Shown here: positions 51,630-60,437 of the stretch, one piece after another
How positions within the stretch are numbered: the stretch's first letter is position 1
Layout of the letters: the number at the start of each line of letters is the position of its first letter
DNA from: Sva-07 sp963829585
Lineage (GTDB): Bacteria; Actinomycetota; Acidimicrobiia; Acidimicrobiales; Ilumatobacteraceae
NCBI GenBank assembly: GCA_963829585.1
Contig: CAWHJD010000005.1
Location: forward strand, 124,001-188,000
Direction: 5' to 3'
Length of the DNA stretch: 64,000 nucleotides
Program-made: the position numbers and the translations under genes
The notes under the pieces: model-generated
Told to the model about the DNA's origin: nothing
The model's input: only the letters and a program-made list of their open reading frames with translations
Database searches by the model: none

Positions 51630-52711
51630 GGCGTCACCCTCGTGCGCTCGTGGACCAGATCGACGACGGCCTGCAGGACACCGGGATCGGTCTCGGGATT
51701 GACGCCGTGGCCGAGGTTGAAGATGTGGCCCGGATGCTGGGTGCCGTCGGGGAGCTCGTTGTCGCGCAGCACCTGCTCGGTACCGTCGAGTGCGGGCCGG
51801 ACTCCGGCGAGCACGAGTGCCGGATCGAGATTGCCCTGCACGACGACGCCGTCGCCGAGTCGCACACGGGCATCACGGATCCGTGTCCGCCAGTCGAGGC
51901 CGATCACCGTCGGGCCGGCCTCGTACATCGATTCGAGGAGGTGGTCACAGCCGATGCCGAAGTGGATCCCGGGCGTGTTCGGGTGGCGACGCTCGAGCTC
52001 ACGGAACACGTGGCGGGAGTGGGGCAGCACGAAGCGGTTGTAGTCGGCTCGGCTGAGCGACCCGGCCCACGAGTCGAACAGCTGGAACGCTGCTGCGCCG
52101 TGGGAGAGCTGGGCGTCGATGAACGTGATCGCCGATTCGGCGAGACGTTCCATCACGTCGTGCCAGAGCACTTCGTCGGTGTGCATCAGCGCCTTGGTGT
52201 GGCGGTAGTCCTTGCTCGGGCGTCCCTCGATGAGATAGCTGGCGACCGTGAACGGCGCGCCGGCGAACGCGAGCAGCGGTACCTCGAGTTCGGCGACGAG
52301 GCGCTGCACGGTGGCGATGACGTAGTCGATGTCGTCGAACTCGAGGGGACGCAGTCGCTCGACGTCGTTGCTCGATCGCAGCGGATGCTCGGCGACCGGA
52401 CCGGTCCCCGGAGCGACGTCGATACCGAATCCGACGGCATGGGGCGCGACGACGATGTCGCTGTACAGCACTGCGGCGTCGACGCCGTAGCGACGAACGG
52501 GCTGCATCGTGATCTCGGCGGCCAGCTCGGGCTGCTTGATCGCGTCGAGAATGGAGCCCTCGCCACGAACGGCGCGGTACTCGGGAAGCGATCGTCCCGC
52601 CTGGCGCATGAACCACACGGGTGTGTGCGGGCCGCACGCTCCGTGCGCGGCGGCCAGGAAGGCACCGGCGCTCGCTGCGGGCGCGTCGTGCTGTTCCAGG
52701 GCCGGGCTCAT
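51626..52711 (-). CDS. hemE: Uroporphyrinogen decarboxylase
   Basis: Decarboxylates uroporphyrinogen III to coproporphyrinogen III. 361 residues. Signature PVWFMRQAGRSLPEYR near residue 33, substrate Asp in AVLYSDIVVAPHAVG, FAGAPFTVASYLIEG, and the C-terminal QGNLDPALVLAG and FNLGHGVNPETDP. ATG 52711 has TAGCGT seven bases upstream on this strand (leaderless type) and heads the five-gene operon. Confidence 0.95.
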   Translation of the reverse strand: MSPALEQHDAPAASAGAFLAAAHGACGPHTPVWFMRQAGRSLPEYRAVRGEGSILDAIKQPELAAEITMQPVRRYGVDAAVLYSDIVVAPHAVGFGIDVAPGTGPVAEHPLRSSNDVERLRPLEFDDIDYVIATVQRLVAELEVPLLAFAGAPFTVASYLIEGRPSKDYRHTKALMHTDEVLWHDVMERLAESAITFIDAQLSHGAAAFQLFDSWAGSLSRADYNRFVLPHSRHVFRELERRHPNTPGIHFGIGCDHLLESMYEAGPTVIGLDWRTRIRDARVRLGDGVVVQGNLDPALVLAGVRPALDGTEQVLRDNELPDGTQHPGHIFNLGHGVNPETDPGVLQAVVDLVHERTRVTP

Positions 52712-52747
52712 CGGCGTCACGCTACCGCCGGGTCCGGCATGGCCGGA

Positions 52748-52787
52748 GGTCGTGAGTCGAGTTGGGCCAGGGTCGTGAGTCGAGCTG
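52748..52787. repeat. 23-bp direct repeat between hemE and the HelD-like gene
   Basis: GGTCGTGAGTCGAGTTGG at 52748 recurs at 52771 as GGTCGTGAGTCGAGCTGG, a 23-bp period. It lies in the 102-bp divergent promoter region. No match to the rifampicin-associated inverted element was seen. Confidence 0.6.
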
Positions 52788-52813
52788 GCGCCGATAGCAT
52801 TTCGTGACCCGTT

Positions 52814-54958
52814 ATGACCCAGCAGCACCCCGATCTCGCTGACGAACAGGCCTACATCGACCACGCGTACGAGTGTTTGCGCGTCAGTCGTGAGCATGCC
52901 TGGCGGTTGCGTGACCTCAACGAGGCCGACCTCGGCGGCACCTTCCAGGCCCGTTTCGAGCGCAATGCGTTCGACGAGGCATTGCTCAAACGCCTGGCCG
53001 ACCTCGAATTGGGTGGCTCGTCGCTCGTGTTCGGCCGGATCGATCGATCGGCGGAATCTCCCGACGGCGTCGAGAGCTTCCACATCGGGCGTCTGGCCGT
53101 GGCCGACGTCGATCGCGAACCGATCGTCATCGACTGGCGGGCGCCGGTCGCCGAGCCGTTCTACCGCGCCACGGGCCGCAATTCGATGGGTCTCGTCCGT
53201 CGACGCCACTTCGCCGTCGAGGGTCAGCGGCTCCTCGGCATCGAGGACGAGCTGTTCGGCGAGGGCCATCTCGGGCTCGGTCACGACGAAGGTCTCGACA
53301 GTGCCACGAGTGCCGGCCCCGAGGGCCTGCGGGGGTACTCCACGCTGCTGGCGGCGCTCGAGCGGGGCCGCACCGGCTCGCTCGGCGACATCGTCGCCAC
53401 GATCCAGGGCGAACAGGACGAGATCATCCGGTCGCCGCAGCACGGCGTGCTCGTGGTCCAAGGTGGGCCCGGCACCGGCAAGACCGTCGTCGCGCTCCAC
53501 CGGGCCGCCTACCTGCTCTACACCCACCGGTTCCCGCTGGAGGACCAGGGCGTGCTGGTGATCGGCCCGAACCGTGTGTTCCTGCGCTACATCGAACGCG
53601 TGCTGCCGTCGCTCGGCGAGGCCGGCGTCGAGCAGGTGGTGCTCTCCGACCTCGTCCCGGGCGTCCAGTTCCTGCGACCCGACGATCGGGCGGGCGCGGA
53701 CACGCCGACGGCGGCCCGCCTCAAGGGCGACGTGCGGATGTCCGACGTCATCGATCAGGCGATCGGTGATCGCGAGCGTCCGCTGCGTGACGATCTCGTG
53801 ATTCCGTTCCGGACGGGGTACGTCCGGCTGCGTGCCGAGGAATCGGCCCGCATCGTCAAGGCGGCCCGCCGGCGTTTCCGTCGCCACAACAGCGGCCGCA
53901 AGTTCGTCGAGAACGAGCTGTGGTCGGCGCTGGCCGCCAGCTTCCACGACCCGGAGATCGGCCCGCGGTCGGTGAAGGACACACTCCGGGGAACCCCCGA
54001 GATCCGCGAGGCACTCGACCGGATGTGGCCACTGCTCACCCCGGCCCAACTCCTGCACGATCTCTTCGGGTCCAAGGCCCTCCTGAAGTTGGCGGCGCGT
54101 GGTGTGCTCGACGAGTCCGAGGCGCTGGTGTTGTTCCGGCCGCGTGCCGATTCGGTCGATGACGTGCGGTGGACTCCGGCCGACGTCGCCCTGCTCGACG
54201 ACGCCCGTGACGTGCTCGGGCCGAAGCCCGGCCGCAACGGCAAGATCGACGACGCCGACGAGATCCGCACCTACGGTCACATCGTCATCGACGAAGTCCA
54301 GGACCTCACCCCGATGCAGCTCAAGATGGCCACCCGTCGCTCGCTGAACGGCGCGATGACCATCGTCGGCGACCTTGCACAGGCGACGGGGCCGCTCGCG
54401 CCGACCGACTGGCAGGACGTGCTCGACCACCTTCCCGATCGGAAGCCGTCGCGAGTCATCGGGCTGTCGGTCGGCTACCGCATCCCCGGCCAGATCATGG
54501 AACTGGCGAACCGTGTGATGGCGGTCGCCACGCCCTCGTTGCGGTCGCCGGTGTCGGTGCGAGTCGGCGACGCCCAGCCGATGATCGTTCGGGCCGACTC
54601 GCCGGCGGCGATGGGACAGGCGGTCGCCGACGAGGTCCGCTCGCTGACGGCGACGATTCCCGGCGGCAGCCTCGGTGTGATCGCGCCCGACTCGATGATC
54701 GACGACCTCTCCGAACACCTCACCGCGGCCGGCGTCAACCACGGCACGGCCACTCGCACCGGGCTCGACGAGGGCGTCACGCTCGTCCCTGTGAGCGTGG
54801 TGAAGGGTCTCGAGCTCGACGCCGTGGTGGTGGTCGAGCCCGCCCGGATCGTGTCCGACCACGAACACGGCATGCGGTCGCTGTACGTGGCGCTCACACG
54901 TCCGACGCAGCGGTTGAGCATCGTCCACGCCGACGAACTCCCCGAACCGCTGCGCTGA
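52814..54958 (+). CDS. HelD-like RNA polymerase-associated ATPase (UvrD-type helicase fold)
   Basis: 714 residues. An N-terminal helical arm (EQAYIDHAYECLRVSREHAW) precedes a split superfamily 1 helicase core: Walker A VVQGGPGTGKTVVALHRAAY near residue 222, Walker B HIVIDEVQDLTPMQ, SVGYRIPGQIMELANRV, and the C-terminal VKGLELDAVVVVEP and YVALTRPTQRL. IDWRAPVAEPFYRATG before the core is diagnostic of HelD, which frees stalled or rifampicin-bound RNA polymerase. ATG 52814; TAGCAT at 52795-52800 is the likely -10 with a short leader. Confidence 0.88.
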   Translation: MTQQHPDLADEQAYIDHAYECLRVSREHAWRLRDLNEADLGGTFQARFERNAFDEALLKRLADLELGGSSLVFGRIDRSAESPDGVESFHIGRLAVADVDREPIVIDWRAPVAEPFYRATGRNSMGLVRRRHFAVEGQRLLGIEDELFGEGHLGLGHDEGLDSATSAGPEGLRGYSTLLAALERGRTGSLGDIVATIQGEQDEIIRSPQHGVLVVQGGPGTGKTVVALHRAAYLLYTHRFPLEDQGVLVIGPNRVFLRYIERVLPSLGEAGVEQVVLSDLVPGVQFLRPDDRAGADTPTAARLKGDVRMSDVIDQAIGDRERPLRDDLVIPFRTGYVRLRAEESARIVKAARRRFRRHNSGRKFVENELWSALAASFHDPEIGPRSVKDTLRGTPEIREALDRMWPLLTPAQLLHDLFGSKALLKLAARGVLDESEALVLFRPRADSVDDVRWTPADVALLDDARDVLGPKPGRNGKIDDADEIRTYGHIVIDEVQDLTPMQLKMATRRSLNGAMTIVGDLAQATGPLAPTDWQDVLDHLPDRKPSRVIGLSVGYRIPGQIMELANRVMAVATPSLRSPVSVRVGDAQPMIVRADSPAAMGQAVADEVRSLTATIPGGSLGVIAPDSMIDDLSEHLTAAGVNHGTATRTGLDEGVTLVPVSVVKGLELDAVVVVEPARIVSDHEHGMRSLYVALTRPTQRLSIVHADELPEPLR

Positions 54959-54959
54959 T

Positions 54960-54990
54960 CTTGCAGCAGGGGTCAGACCCCTTCTGCAAG
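54960..54990. terminator. Hairpin between convergent genes
   Basis: 15-base arms 54960-54974 and 54976-54990 pair with one mismatch, around the core GGGGTCAGACCCC. The core resembles that of the sdhB terminator. Bidirectional terminator. Confidence 0.75.
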
Positions 54991-54994
54991 AACG

Positions 54995-55438
54995 TCAGCC
55001 GTCGCCGGTGTAGCGGTCGACGAGATCGGTGAGGATCTTGAACGCCTTGTCGGCGTCGGCCGGACGAATCCTGACCACGGCGTTGCGGGCCATGTCGACG
55101 GTGGTCTGGATGCCGCCCGCGAGATCGCGGCGTGTCGATTCGACGTCGGGTCGAGCGACCACCCAGATCGCTTCGATGCGGCGCAGGGTTGCCTGCTCGT
55201 CACCCTCGTCGGCGATCTGCGCACTGAGCTGGCTCATGTCGGTGGCCATCTCGGCGAGCAGCTCGCCGGTCGAGCCGACGATCGGGAGCGTGGTGGTCGC
55301 AATGGTCTCGACCGACCCGTCGGCGTCGGTGCGTTCGTTGGGGTTCGAGTCGACCTCGACGACCGTGTCCGCGCACGCCGAGAACGCCAGTGCTGCTGCG
55401 AGCGTCGCCGCAAGAGCTCCGAGGCGGGCCGTCTTCAC
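54995..55438 (-). CDS. Small hypothetical lipoprotein
   Basis: 147 residues. Signal peptide ARLGALAATLAAALAFSAC with lipobox AFSAC, then an acidic, Thr-rich linker and a helical domain (LLAEMATDMSQLSAQIADE, LRRIEAIWVVARPDVESTRR). No family recognised. ATG 55438 overlaps the stop of the IdeR-like regulator by four bases, so the two are translationally coupled; a link to metal homeostasis is possible but unproven. Confidence 0.65.
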   Translation of the reverse strand: MKTARLGALAATLAAALAFSACADTVVEVDSNPNERTDADGSVETIATTTLPIVGSTGELLAEMATDMSQLSAQIADEGDEQATLRRIEAIWVVARPDVESTRRDLAGGIQTTVDMARNAVVRIRPADADKAFKILTDLVDRYTGDG

Positions 55439-56094
55439 GAGGTGACCAGGATGCGTTCACTCGCGAACGCGCCGACGCCGATGTGACGACCGTCGATCTC
55501 GACGGTCAGCGTGCCGTCGGGAGATGCCGCCGTGACGGTCCCCCGGTTGCCGGGCAGGATGGCAGACGCCTCGAGGAACTCGAGCAGGCCGGGCTCGAAC
55601 TCCAGCTCCTCGGTGATTCGTCGCACGGTGAACGGGCTGCCGACCGCAACGTCGGACAGGGGAGCGGAGTCCGGCGCCTCGTAGTCCGACCCGGGGATCG
55701 GATTGCCGTGCGGGCATGTGGTCGGTGCGCCCAGGAGGTCGTTCAGCGCCCGCTCGACGGAGTCGCTCATGATGTGCTCCCACTTGCCGGCCTCGTGGTG
55801 GGCCTCGGCCCACGACAGCTTGAGCACGTCGGTCAGGAACACTTCCGCGAGGCGGTGTCGGCGTACCACCCGTTCGCCGAGCCGACGACCGGCGTCGGTC
55901 AGGCGGATGCCGTCGTCGGAGGTGATCAGGCCTTCCGCCTCGAGGCGCTTCATCATCTCGCTCACGGCCGGGCGCGACACCTGGAGACGTTCGGCGATAC
56001 GGGCCTGGATGACGTCGACGTCGTCCTCGTGCAACTCGAAGATGCACTCGCAGTACTCCTCGAAGGCGGGATGGTGCTCACCGCTCGCAGGCAT
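55435..56094 (-). CDS. DtxR/IdeR-family metal-dependent transcriptional regulator
   Basis: 219 residues with all three domains: winged helix (ARIAERLQVSRPAVSEMMKRLEAEGL), dimerisation/metal domain (AHHEAGKWEHIMSDSVE and CPHGNPIPGSD, carrying His, Glu and Cys ligands) and C-terminal SH3/FeoA-like domain (VAVGSPFTVRRI onward). CPHGNPIP is typical of the iron sensors IdeR/DtxR rather than the shorter MntR. Represses iron uptake when bound to Fe2+. ATG 56094 has TAGGAT six bases upstream (leaderless type). Confidence 0.9.
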   Translation of the reverse strand: MPASGEHHPAFEEYCECIFELHEDDVDVIQARIAERLQVSRPAVSEMMKRLEAEGLITSDDGIRLTDAGRRLGERVVRRHRLAEVFLTDVLKLSWAEAHHEAGKWEHIMSDSVERALNDLLGAPTTCPHGNPIPGSDYEAPDSAPLSDVAVGSPFTVRRITEELEFEPGLLEFLEASAILPGNRGTVTAASPDGTLTVEIDGRHIGVGAFASERILVTS

Positions 56095-56123
56095 GGGTGG
56101 ATCCTACCGGTGCCGTCCGGACA

Positions 56124-56139
56124 CCCGCCCGCCCGGCGG
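56124..56139 (-). terminator. Short hairpin after the helicase gene
   Basis: GCCCGCC and GGCGGGC pair around one base between the helicase stop (56146) and the IdeR-like start. Weak terminator. Confidence 0.4.
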
Positions 56140-56145
56140 GCCTCG

Positions 56146-57846
56146 TCAGCGTTGGAGCTTGCGGAGCCAGCTCTCGGAATAGCGCAGACGTCGTTCGAGC
56201 TGCTCGGTCGTCGCGGTCGCCACGCGCGTGACGCCCGCGAGCCGGTTCATCTCGGCGTGCACTTTCGCATGGCCCCAACCGGTGATGTCGACGAGGCGTT
56301 TGGCCACGTGGGCGTTGCGGGTGCGCAGGTCGTCCTTGCGTTCGGCGACGCTGAGCGAGCCGCTCGGCACGAGCCCCGCCGCCGTCGGTACCTCCGGGAG
56401 ATCCAGACTGAGGCTCGGATCGGCCACGAATCGCGGCTCGGGGATCTCGATGTCGTCGTCGTACCGGGGCGCGGTGAGGTCGTCGGGCGAGAACAGTGGC
56501 TCGTAGCGCACCCCGTCCTGCGTGACGGTGTGCACCGTGATGTCGGTCGCCGTCGACGACACGACGGAGAACAGGGTCAGCTGTTCGGCTGCGTCGTCGG
56601 GGTGGATCTGGTCGTCGAGGCCACCGTCGAGGGCGAAGTCGTCGCCGTCGTCGTCGCTGCCGGGTGGGCGCAGGATGTGGCGACGGGCTTCGGCGATCTC
56701 GAACGCGTGCGTGCGCAGCCTCGGGTCGTCGGGGATGTAGACGTAGGCCTTCTGGCTGGGGCGGCCCGACTGCCATCGGACGAAACGACCGACGGCCTGA
56801 CGGAAGAACAGCTCGGTCGACGTGGTCGTGGCGAACACCCCGACGCGAAGGCGGGGGATGTCGACGCCCTCGGAGACCATCCGCACGGCGACCAGCCAGG
56901 GCCGGTCGTTGTGGCTGAACTCGGCGATCTTCTTCGACGCCGTCGGGTCGTCGCTGATCACCACGTCGGCGGGGACGCCGAAGCGGTCGCGCAGCAGGCG
57001 GGCGATGCCGAGGGCGTGATCCTGATCGATCGCGATGACGAGCCCGCCCGCCTCGCGGTGGTCCTGTCTGATCGAGCGGAGTTGTTCGTTGGCGCGCGCG
57101 ATCACGCTCGGCATCCATTCGCCCTCGAGGCTGAGCGCCGTCCGCAGGCGCATCGACATCTGGTCCTTGGTCAACTCGTCCTGGAAGCTGGCGTTGATCA
57201 CGTCGCCCGAAGCGGTCGTCCACTCCATGTCACCGTCGACGCGGGGAAAGTAGACCGGCCGCACCACCCCGCCGTCGCGCAGTGCGTCGGCGTACCCGTA
57301 GGTGAAGTCGGCGTGGGCCTGGTCGCCTTCGCCGGTGGCGTCGTAGCGGACGAACGGGATCTGGATGGCGTCGCTGCGAAAGGGGGTTCCCGACAGCGAG
57401 AGTCGGCGCGCGGCGTGCCCGAAGGCGACCCGGATGCTGTCGCCCCAGGCCTTGTCGTGGCCGGCGTGGTGGATCTCGTCGAGGATGACGAAACCATCGG
57501 CCGACAGACCTGCCAGCTTGGCGGCGGTGTTCCCGGTGGCGATCTGCTGGTAGGTGGTCACGAGCCCGTGCACATCGCGCGCGAGGCCGTCGCCGGGATT
57601 CCAATCGGGGTCGAGTTGGAGGCCGAGCCGGTGCGCTGCCAGCGACCACTGCACTTTGAGGTGGCTGGTCGGGGCGACGACGACGAGTATCCGCGGATCC
57701 TCGGCGAGGCTGGCGCGAGCGCAGGTCAGGGCGAACGTCGTCTTTCCGGCGCCGGGCGTGGCCACGGCGAGGAAGTCGGGGTGGGGGCTGGCCCGGAACT
57801 GCTCGTAGGCGGTGCGTTGCCACGGGCGCAGGGTCACGGTCGGCAT
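56146..57846 (-). CDS. DEAD/DEAH-box (type III restriction-like) helicase
   Basis: 566 residues, superfamily 2. Q-like N-terminus TLRPWQRTAYEQF, Walker A ATPGAGKTTFALTCA, motif II FVILDEIHHAG, motif III LSLSGTPFRSDAI, motif V VSEGVDIPRLRVGVFAT, motif VI FFRQAVGRFVRW. The C-terminal 150 residues are acidic and specific. Resembles stand-alone actinobacterial DEAD/DEAH helicases; nucleic acid substrate unknown and no methylase or nuclease partner nearby. ATG 57846 (MPTVTLRPWQR) fits the family start; the longer reading crosses the inverted repeat at 57885. Confidence 0.87.
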   Translation of the reverse strand: MPTVTLRPWQRTAYEQFRASPHPDFLAVATPGAGKTTFALTCARASLAEDPRILVVVAPTSHLKVQWSLAAHRLGLQLDPDWNPGDGLARDVHGLVTTYQQIATGNTAAKLAGLSADGFVILDEIHHAGHDKAWGDSIRVAFGHAARRLSLSGTPFRSDAIQIPFVRYDATGEGDQAHADFTYGYADALRDGGVVRPVYFPRVDGDMEWTTASGDVINASFQDELTKDQMSMRLRTALSLEGEWMPSVIARANEQLRSIRQDHREAGGLVIAIDQDHALGIARLLRDRFGVPADVVISDDPTASKKIAEFSHNDRPWLVAVRMVSEGVDIPRLRVGVFATTTSTELFFRQAVGRFVRWQSGRPSQKAYVYIPDDPRLRTHAFEIAEARRHILRPPGSDDDGDDFALDGGLDDQIHPDDAAEQLTLFSVVSSTATDITVHTVTQDGVRYEPLFSPDDLTAPRYDDDIEIPEPRFVADPSLSLDLPEVPTAAGLVPSGSLSVAERKDDLRTRNAHVAKRLVDITGWGHAKVHAEMNRLAGVTRVATATTEQLERRLRYSESWLRKLQR

Positions 57847-57884
57847 CAGCCCCCCGAGTCTGGCGCCGAGACCCCCGACCCCCA

Positions 57885-57952
57885 ACCACCTCCGAAATTC
57901 TCCTCCGCGTGCGCGCTCAGCGCGCACCGACGGGAGAAATTCGGAGGTTGGT
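57885..57952. repeat. Long imperfect inverted repeat in a divergent promoter region
   Basis: Arms of about 33 bases (57885-57918 and 57920-57952) include ACCTCCGAAATTCTCC opposite GAGAAATTCGGAGGTTGGT, with GTGCGCGCT/AGCGCGCAC at the centre. It lies upstream of the ABC-F -10 and about 40 bp upstream of the helicase start. Could be an operator pair or a hairpin in a longer transcript. Confidence 0.6.
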
Positions 57953-57982
57953 GAGGGTGGCGAGGCGGTACGGTGGGTGGCG

Positions 57983-57997
57983 ATGACCGACCTGTGA
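57983..57997 (+). CDS. Four-codon upstream ORF before the ABC-F gene
   Basis: TACGGT at 57969-57974 lies eight bases before ATG ACC GAC CTG TGA (MTDL). This is the leaderless geometry seen elsewhere, so the ABC-F mRNA probably begins with this micro-ORF; the ABC-F ATG follows 36 bases later with its own GGAGG site. ABC-F genes are often controlled by ribosome stalling on short upstream ORFs, making a regulatory role plausible. Not demonstrable from sequence alone. Confidence 0.4.
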   Translation: MTDL

Positions 57998-58033
57998 GCC
58001 GTCCACCGTCCGTTCTCGTCTGGAGGTGCCGTC

Positions 58034-59689
58034 ATGGCCGCGTCGCTCATTGCCCGTCAACTCACTGTCGTCAGAGGCCCGCTCGTCGTACTCGACGCCG
58101 TCGATCTCGTCCTCGCCCCCGGCCACCGTGTCGGTCTGATCGGGCCCAACGGGGTCGGCAAGTCGACGCTGCTCGGTGCCCTCTGCGGATCCGTGCCGCT
58201 CGACAGCGGCTCGGCCGAGGTCAGTCCCGGTCTCGCCAACGTCGGACTGTTGCCCCAGGAACCTGAACGCTCCGTCGCCGAAACGGTGCGGAACTTCCTC
58301 GGTCGCCGAACCGGAGTGCTCGCAGCACAGATCGAACTCGACGCCGCGACCGAAGCGCTCGCGGCCGGCGACACCGGCGCCGACGACCGTTACTCGGATG
58401 CACTCGACCGCTGGCTGGCGCTCGGTGCGGCCGACTTCGAGGCGCGTGTCGGCGAGACGTGGGCGGAACTCGGGCTCGACCCGGTGCTGCTCGATCAGGC
58501 CACCGCGACGCTGTCGGGGGGAGAAGCGGCCCGAAGCTCGCTGGCGTCGCTGCTGCTGTCGCGCTACGACGTCTTCCTGCTCGACGAGCCCACCAACGAC
58601 CTCGACCTCGACGGACTCGAGCGCTTGGAGCGGTGGATCCTCGGCCTCGATGCACCGGTGCTGCTCGTCAGCCACGACCGCACCTTCCTCGAACGGGTCA
58701 TCACCGACGTGGTCGAGATCGACCACCACTCGCATCGCGCCCAGTGGTACTCGGGCGGTTGGTCGGCATTCCTCGCCGAACGTGAACTCGCACGTCTGCA
58801 CGCCCAGCAGCGCTTCGACGAGTACGACACGAAGCGTTCGGCACTGAAGGAGCGAGCCCAGCGCGAGCGGGAATGGGCAACGCAGGGACAGTCCAAGGTG
58901 AAGAAGTCGGGTGAGAACGACAAGCACATCCGCAACTTCAAGATCAATCAGACCGAACAGCTGGCCGGTCGTGCAGCGCGCACCCAGAAGGCGGCGGAGC
59001 GACTCGCGGTGGTCGACGAACCGCGGGAACCCTGGGAACTACGTCTCGAGATCCCGACCGCCGGTCGCAGCGGGGACGTCGTCGCGACGTTGCGGGGTGC
59101 CGAGGTCGATCGTGGCGCATTCCGTCTCGGGCCAGTCGATCTCGACCTGCGGTCGGGCGATCGCGTCGCCCTGGTGGGAGCGAACGGCAGTGGGAAGACG
59201 ACGCTCATCGCGATGCTGCTCGGGCGGATCCAGCCCACCGCGGGCACGGCCACGCTCGGTGCGAGTGTGGTCGTCGGTGAGATCGAACAGGCGCGTTCCG
59301 AACTGATCGGCGTCGAGTCGCTGCTCGACGCATTCACCGCTGCGACCGGCCTGTCGATCGCCGACGCCCGGACGCTGCTCGCCAAGTTCGGCCTCGGCGC
59401 CGAACACGTCCATCGCATGGCGTCCACCCTGTCGCCGGGTGAGCGGACTCGGGCGTCGCTGGCGCTGCTGATGGCGAACGGGGCGAACCTGCTGGTCCTC
59501 GACGAGCCGACGAACCACCTCGACATGCCGGCGATCGAGCAGCTGGAACAGGCGCTCGACAGTTTCGCGGGCACGGTGATCCTCGTCACCCACGACCGGG
59601 CACTCCTCGAGCGGGTGCGCATCACGCGAACGTTCGATGTCGCGGACGGCGTGATCGCGGAGCGTCACGTTGGACCCGGCACGGTGTGA
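58034..59689 (+). CDS. ABC-F family ATPase (ribosome-associated)
   Basis: 551 residues, two ABC domains and no membrane segment. First domain: Walker A GPNGVGKST, signature TLSGGEAARSS, Walker B FLLDEPTNDLDLDGLE. Second: GANGSGKTT, TLSPGERTRAS, LVLDEPTNHLDMPAIE. The interdomain linker is long and basic (KERAQREREW, SKVKKSGENDKHIRNFK), the part that reaches the ribosome P site. Belongs to the actinobacterial ABC-F group that includes antibiotic-resistance factors, but a housekeeping role is equally possible. ATG 58034 has GGAGG seven bases upstream. Confidence 0.88.
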   Translation: MAASLIARQLTVVRGPLVVLDAVDLVLAPGHRVGLIGPNGVGKSTLLGALCGSVPLDSGSAEVSPGLANVGLLPQEPERSVAETVRNFLGRRTGVLAAQIELDAATEALAAGDTGADDRYSDALDRWLALGAADFEARVGETWAELGLDPVLLDQATATLSGGEAARSSLASLLLSRYDVFLLDEPTNDLDLDGLERLERWILGLDAPVLLVSHDRTFLERVITDVVEIDHHSHRAQWYSGGWSAFLAERELARLHAQQRFDEYDTKRSALKERAQREREWATQGQSKVKKSGENDKHIRNFKINQTEQLAGRAARTQKAAERLAVVDEPREPWELRLEIPTAGRSGDVVATLRGAEVDRGAFRLGPVDLDLRSGDRVALVGANGSGKTTLIAMLLGRIQPTAGTATLGASVVVGEIEQARSELIGVESLLDAFTAATGLSIADARTLLAKFGLGAEHVHRMASTLSPGERTRASLALLMANGANLLVLDEPTNHLDMPAIEQLEQALDSFAGTVILVTHDRALLERVRITRTFDVADGVIAERHVGPGTV

Positions 59690-59780
59690 CGGCGTGAAGG
59701 GCGCCGGCGACGGAATGTGACAGAAGTCCCGATCTCGCATGATGGGGAACCGGGCGGACGGTGCCGACGACCAGTGCCCC

Positions 59781-60428
59781 GTGAACCAACGAAAGCTCAT
59801 CCTCGTTCCCGTTGCTGCCATCGCCCTCACGCTCTCGCTCGCTGCATGCGGCAGCGATGACGACACTGCGACCGACACGTCGACCGGCGCGACCGAATCC
59901 ACGACGGACATGGCCGCAACGACCGACATGGCCGTAACGACGGACATGGCCGCAACGACCGACACGGCCGGTGAGATGGCCGGCGACACGGCCGGCGACA
60001 TGGCCGGCGGCGAGGCGACCGTCGGTGACATTGCCGTGACCGGAGCCTGGGTTCGTGAACCGGCCGAGGGTCAGACCCGGTCGGCCGCTTACGCCACGAT
60101 CACCAACAACGGCGACGCCGACGTGACGCTCGTGAGCGCATCGGTGCCCTTCGATGCGACCGTCGAGATCCACGAGACGATCATGGGCGACGACGGAACG
60201 ATGCAGATGCAGGAAGTGCCGGAAGGATTCGTCATCCCGGCGGGCGGTTCGTTCTCGCTGGAGCCCGGTGGCGCGCACATCATGCTGATCGACATCGATC
60301 CCGCCGACATCGTCGGAACGATCGAGGTGACGATGGTCTTCGACGACGGGACCGAGGTGGTGGTCGCGGCACCGGTGAGGACCCTCGACATGACCGGCGA
60401 CACGACCGTTACGACGATGGCCGGCTGA
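59781..60428 (+). CDS. PCuAC-type copper chaperone lipoprotein
   Basis: 215 residues. Signal VNQRKLILVPVAAIALTLSL with lipobox SLAAC, then a linker of near-repeats (TTDMA, AGDTAGDMAGG) rich in Met and Asp. The domain contains the copper ligands of PCuAC: His in VEIHETIMG with nearby Met (GTMQMQEV), then GGAHIMLID. Delivers Cu(I) to cytochrome oxidase CuA sites. GTG 59781 gives the proper signal peptide; ATG 59739 would add 14 polar residues. Followed by two hairpin repeats. Confidence 0.87.
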   Translation: MNQRKLILVPVAAIALTLSLAACGSDDDTATDTSTGATESTTDMAATTDMAVTTDMAATTDTAGEMAGDTAGDMAGGEATVGDIAVTGAWVREPAEGQTRSAAYATITNNGDADVTLVSASVPFDATVEIHETIMGDDGTMQMQEVPEGFVIPAGGSFSLEPGGAHIMLIDIDPADIVGTIEVTMVFDDGTEVVVAAPVRTLDMTGDTTVTTMAG

Positions 60429-60437
60429 CCCGGCCAG

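Noticed and set aside
52712..52813. Rifampicin-associated element upstream of the HelD-like gene
   Set aside because: Only a direct repeat is present; I could not find the expected inverted repeat.
52712..54928. Long N-terminal extension of hemE antisense to the HelD-like gene
   Set aside because: No conserved residues before MSPALEQHD, and the HelD-like gene on the other strand is clear.
56146..57846. Restriction or phage-defence system around the DEAD/DEAH helicase
   Set aside because: No methylase, nuclease or other defence gene lies next to it; neighbours are an IdeR-like regulator and an ABC-F protein.
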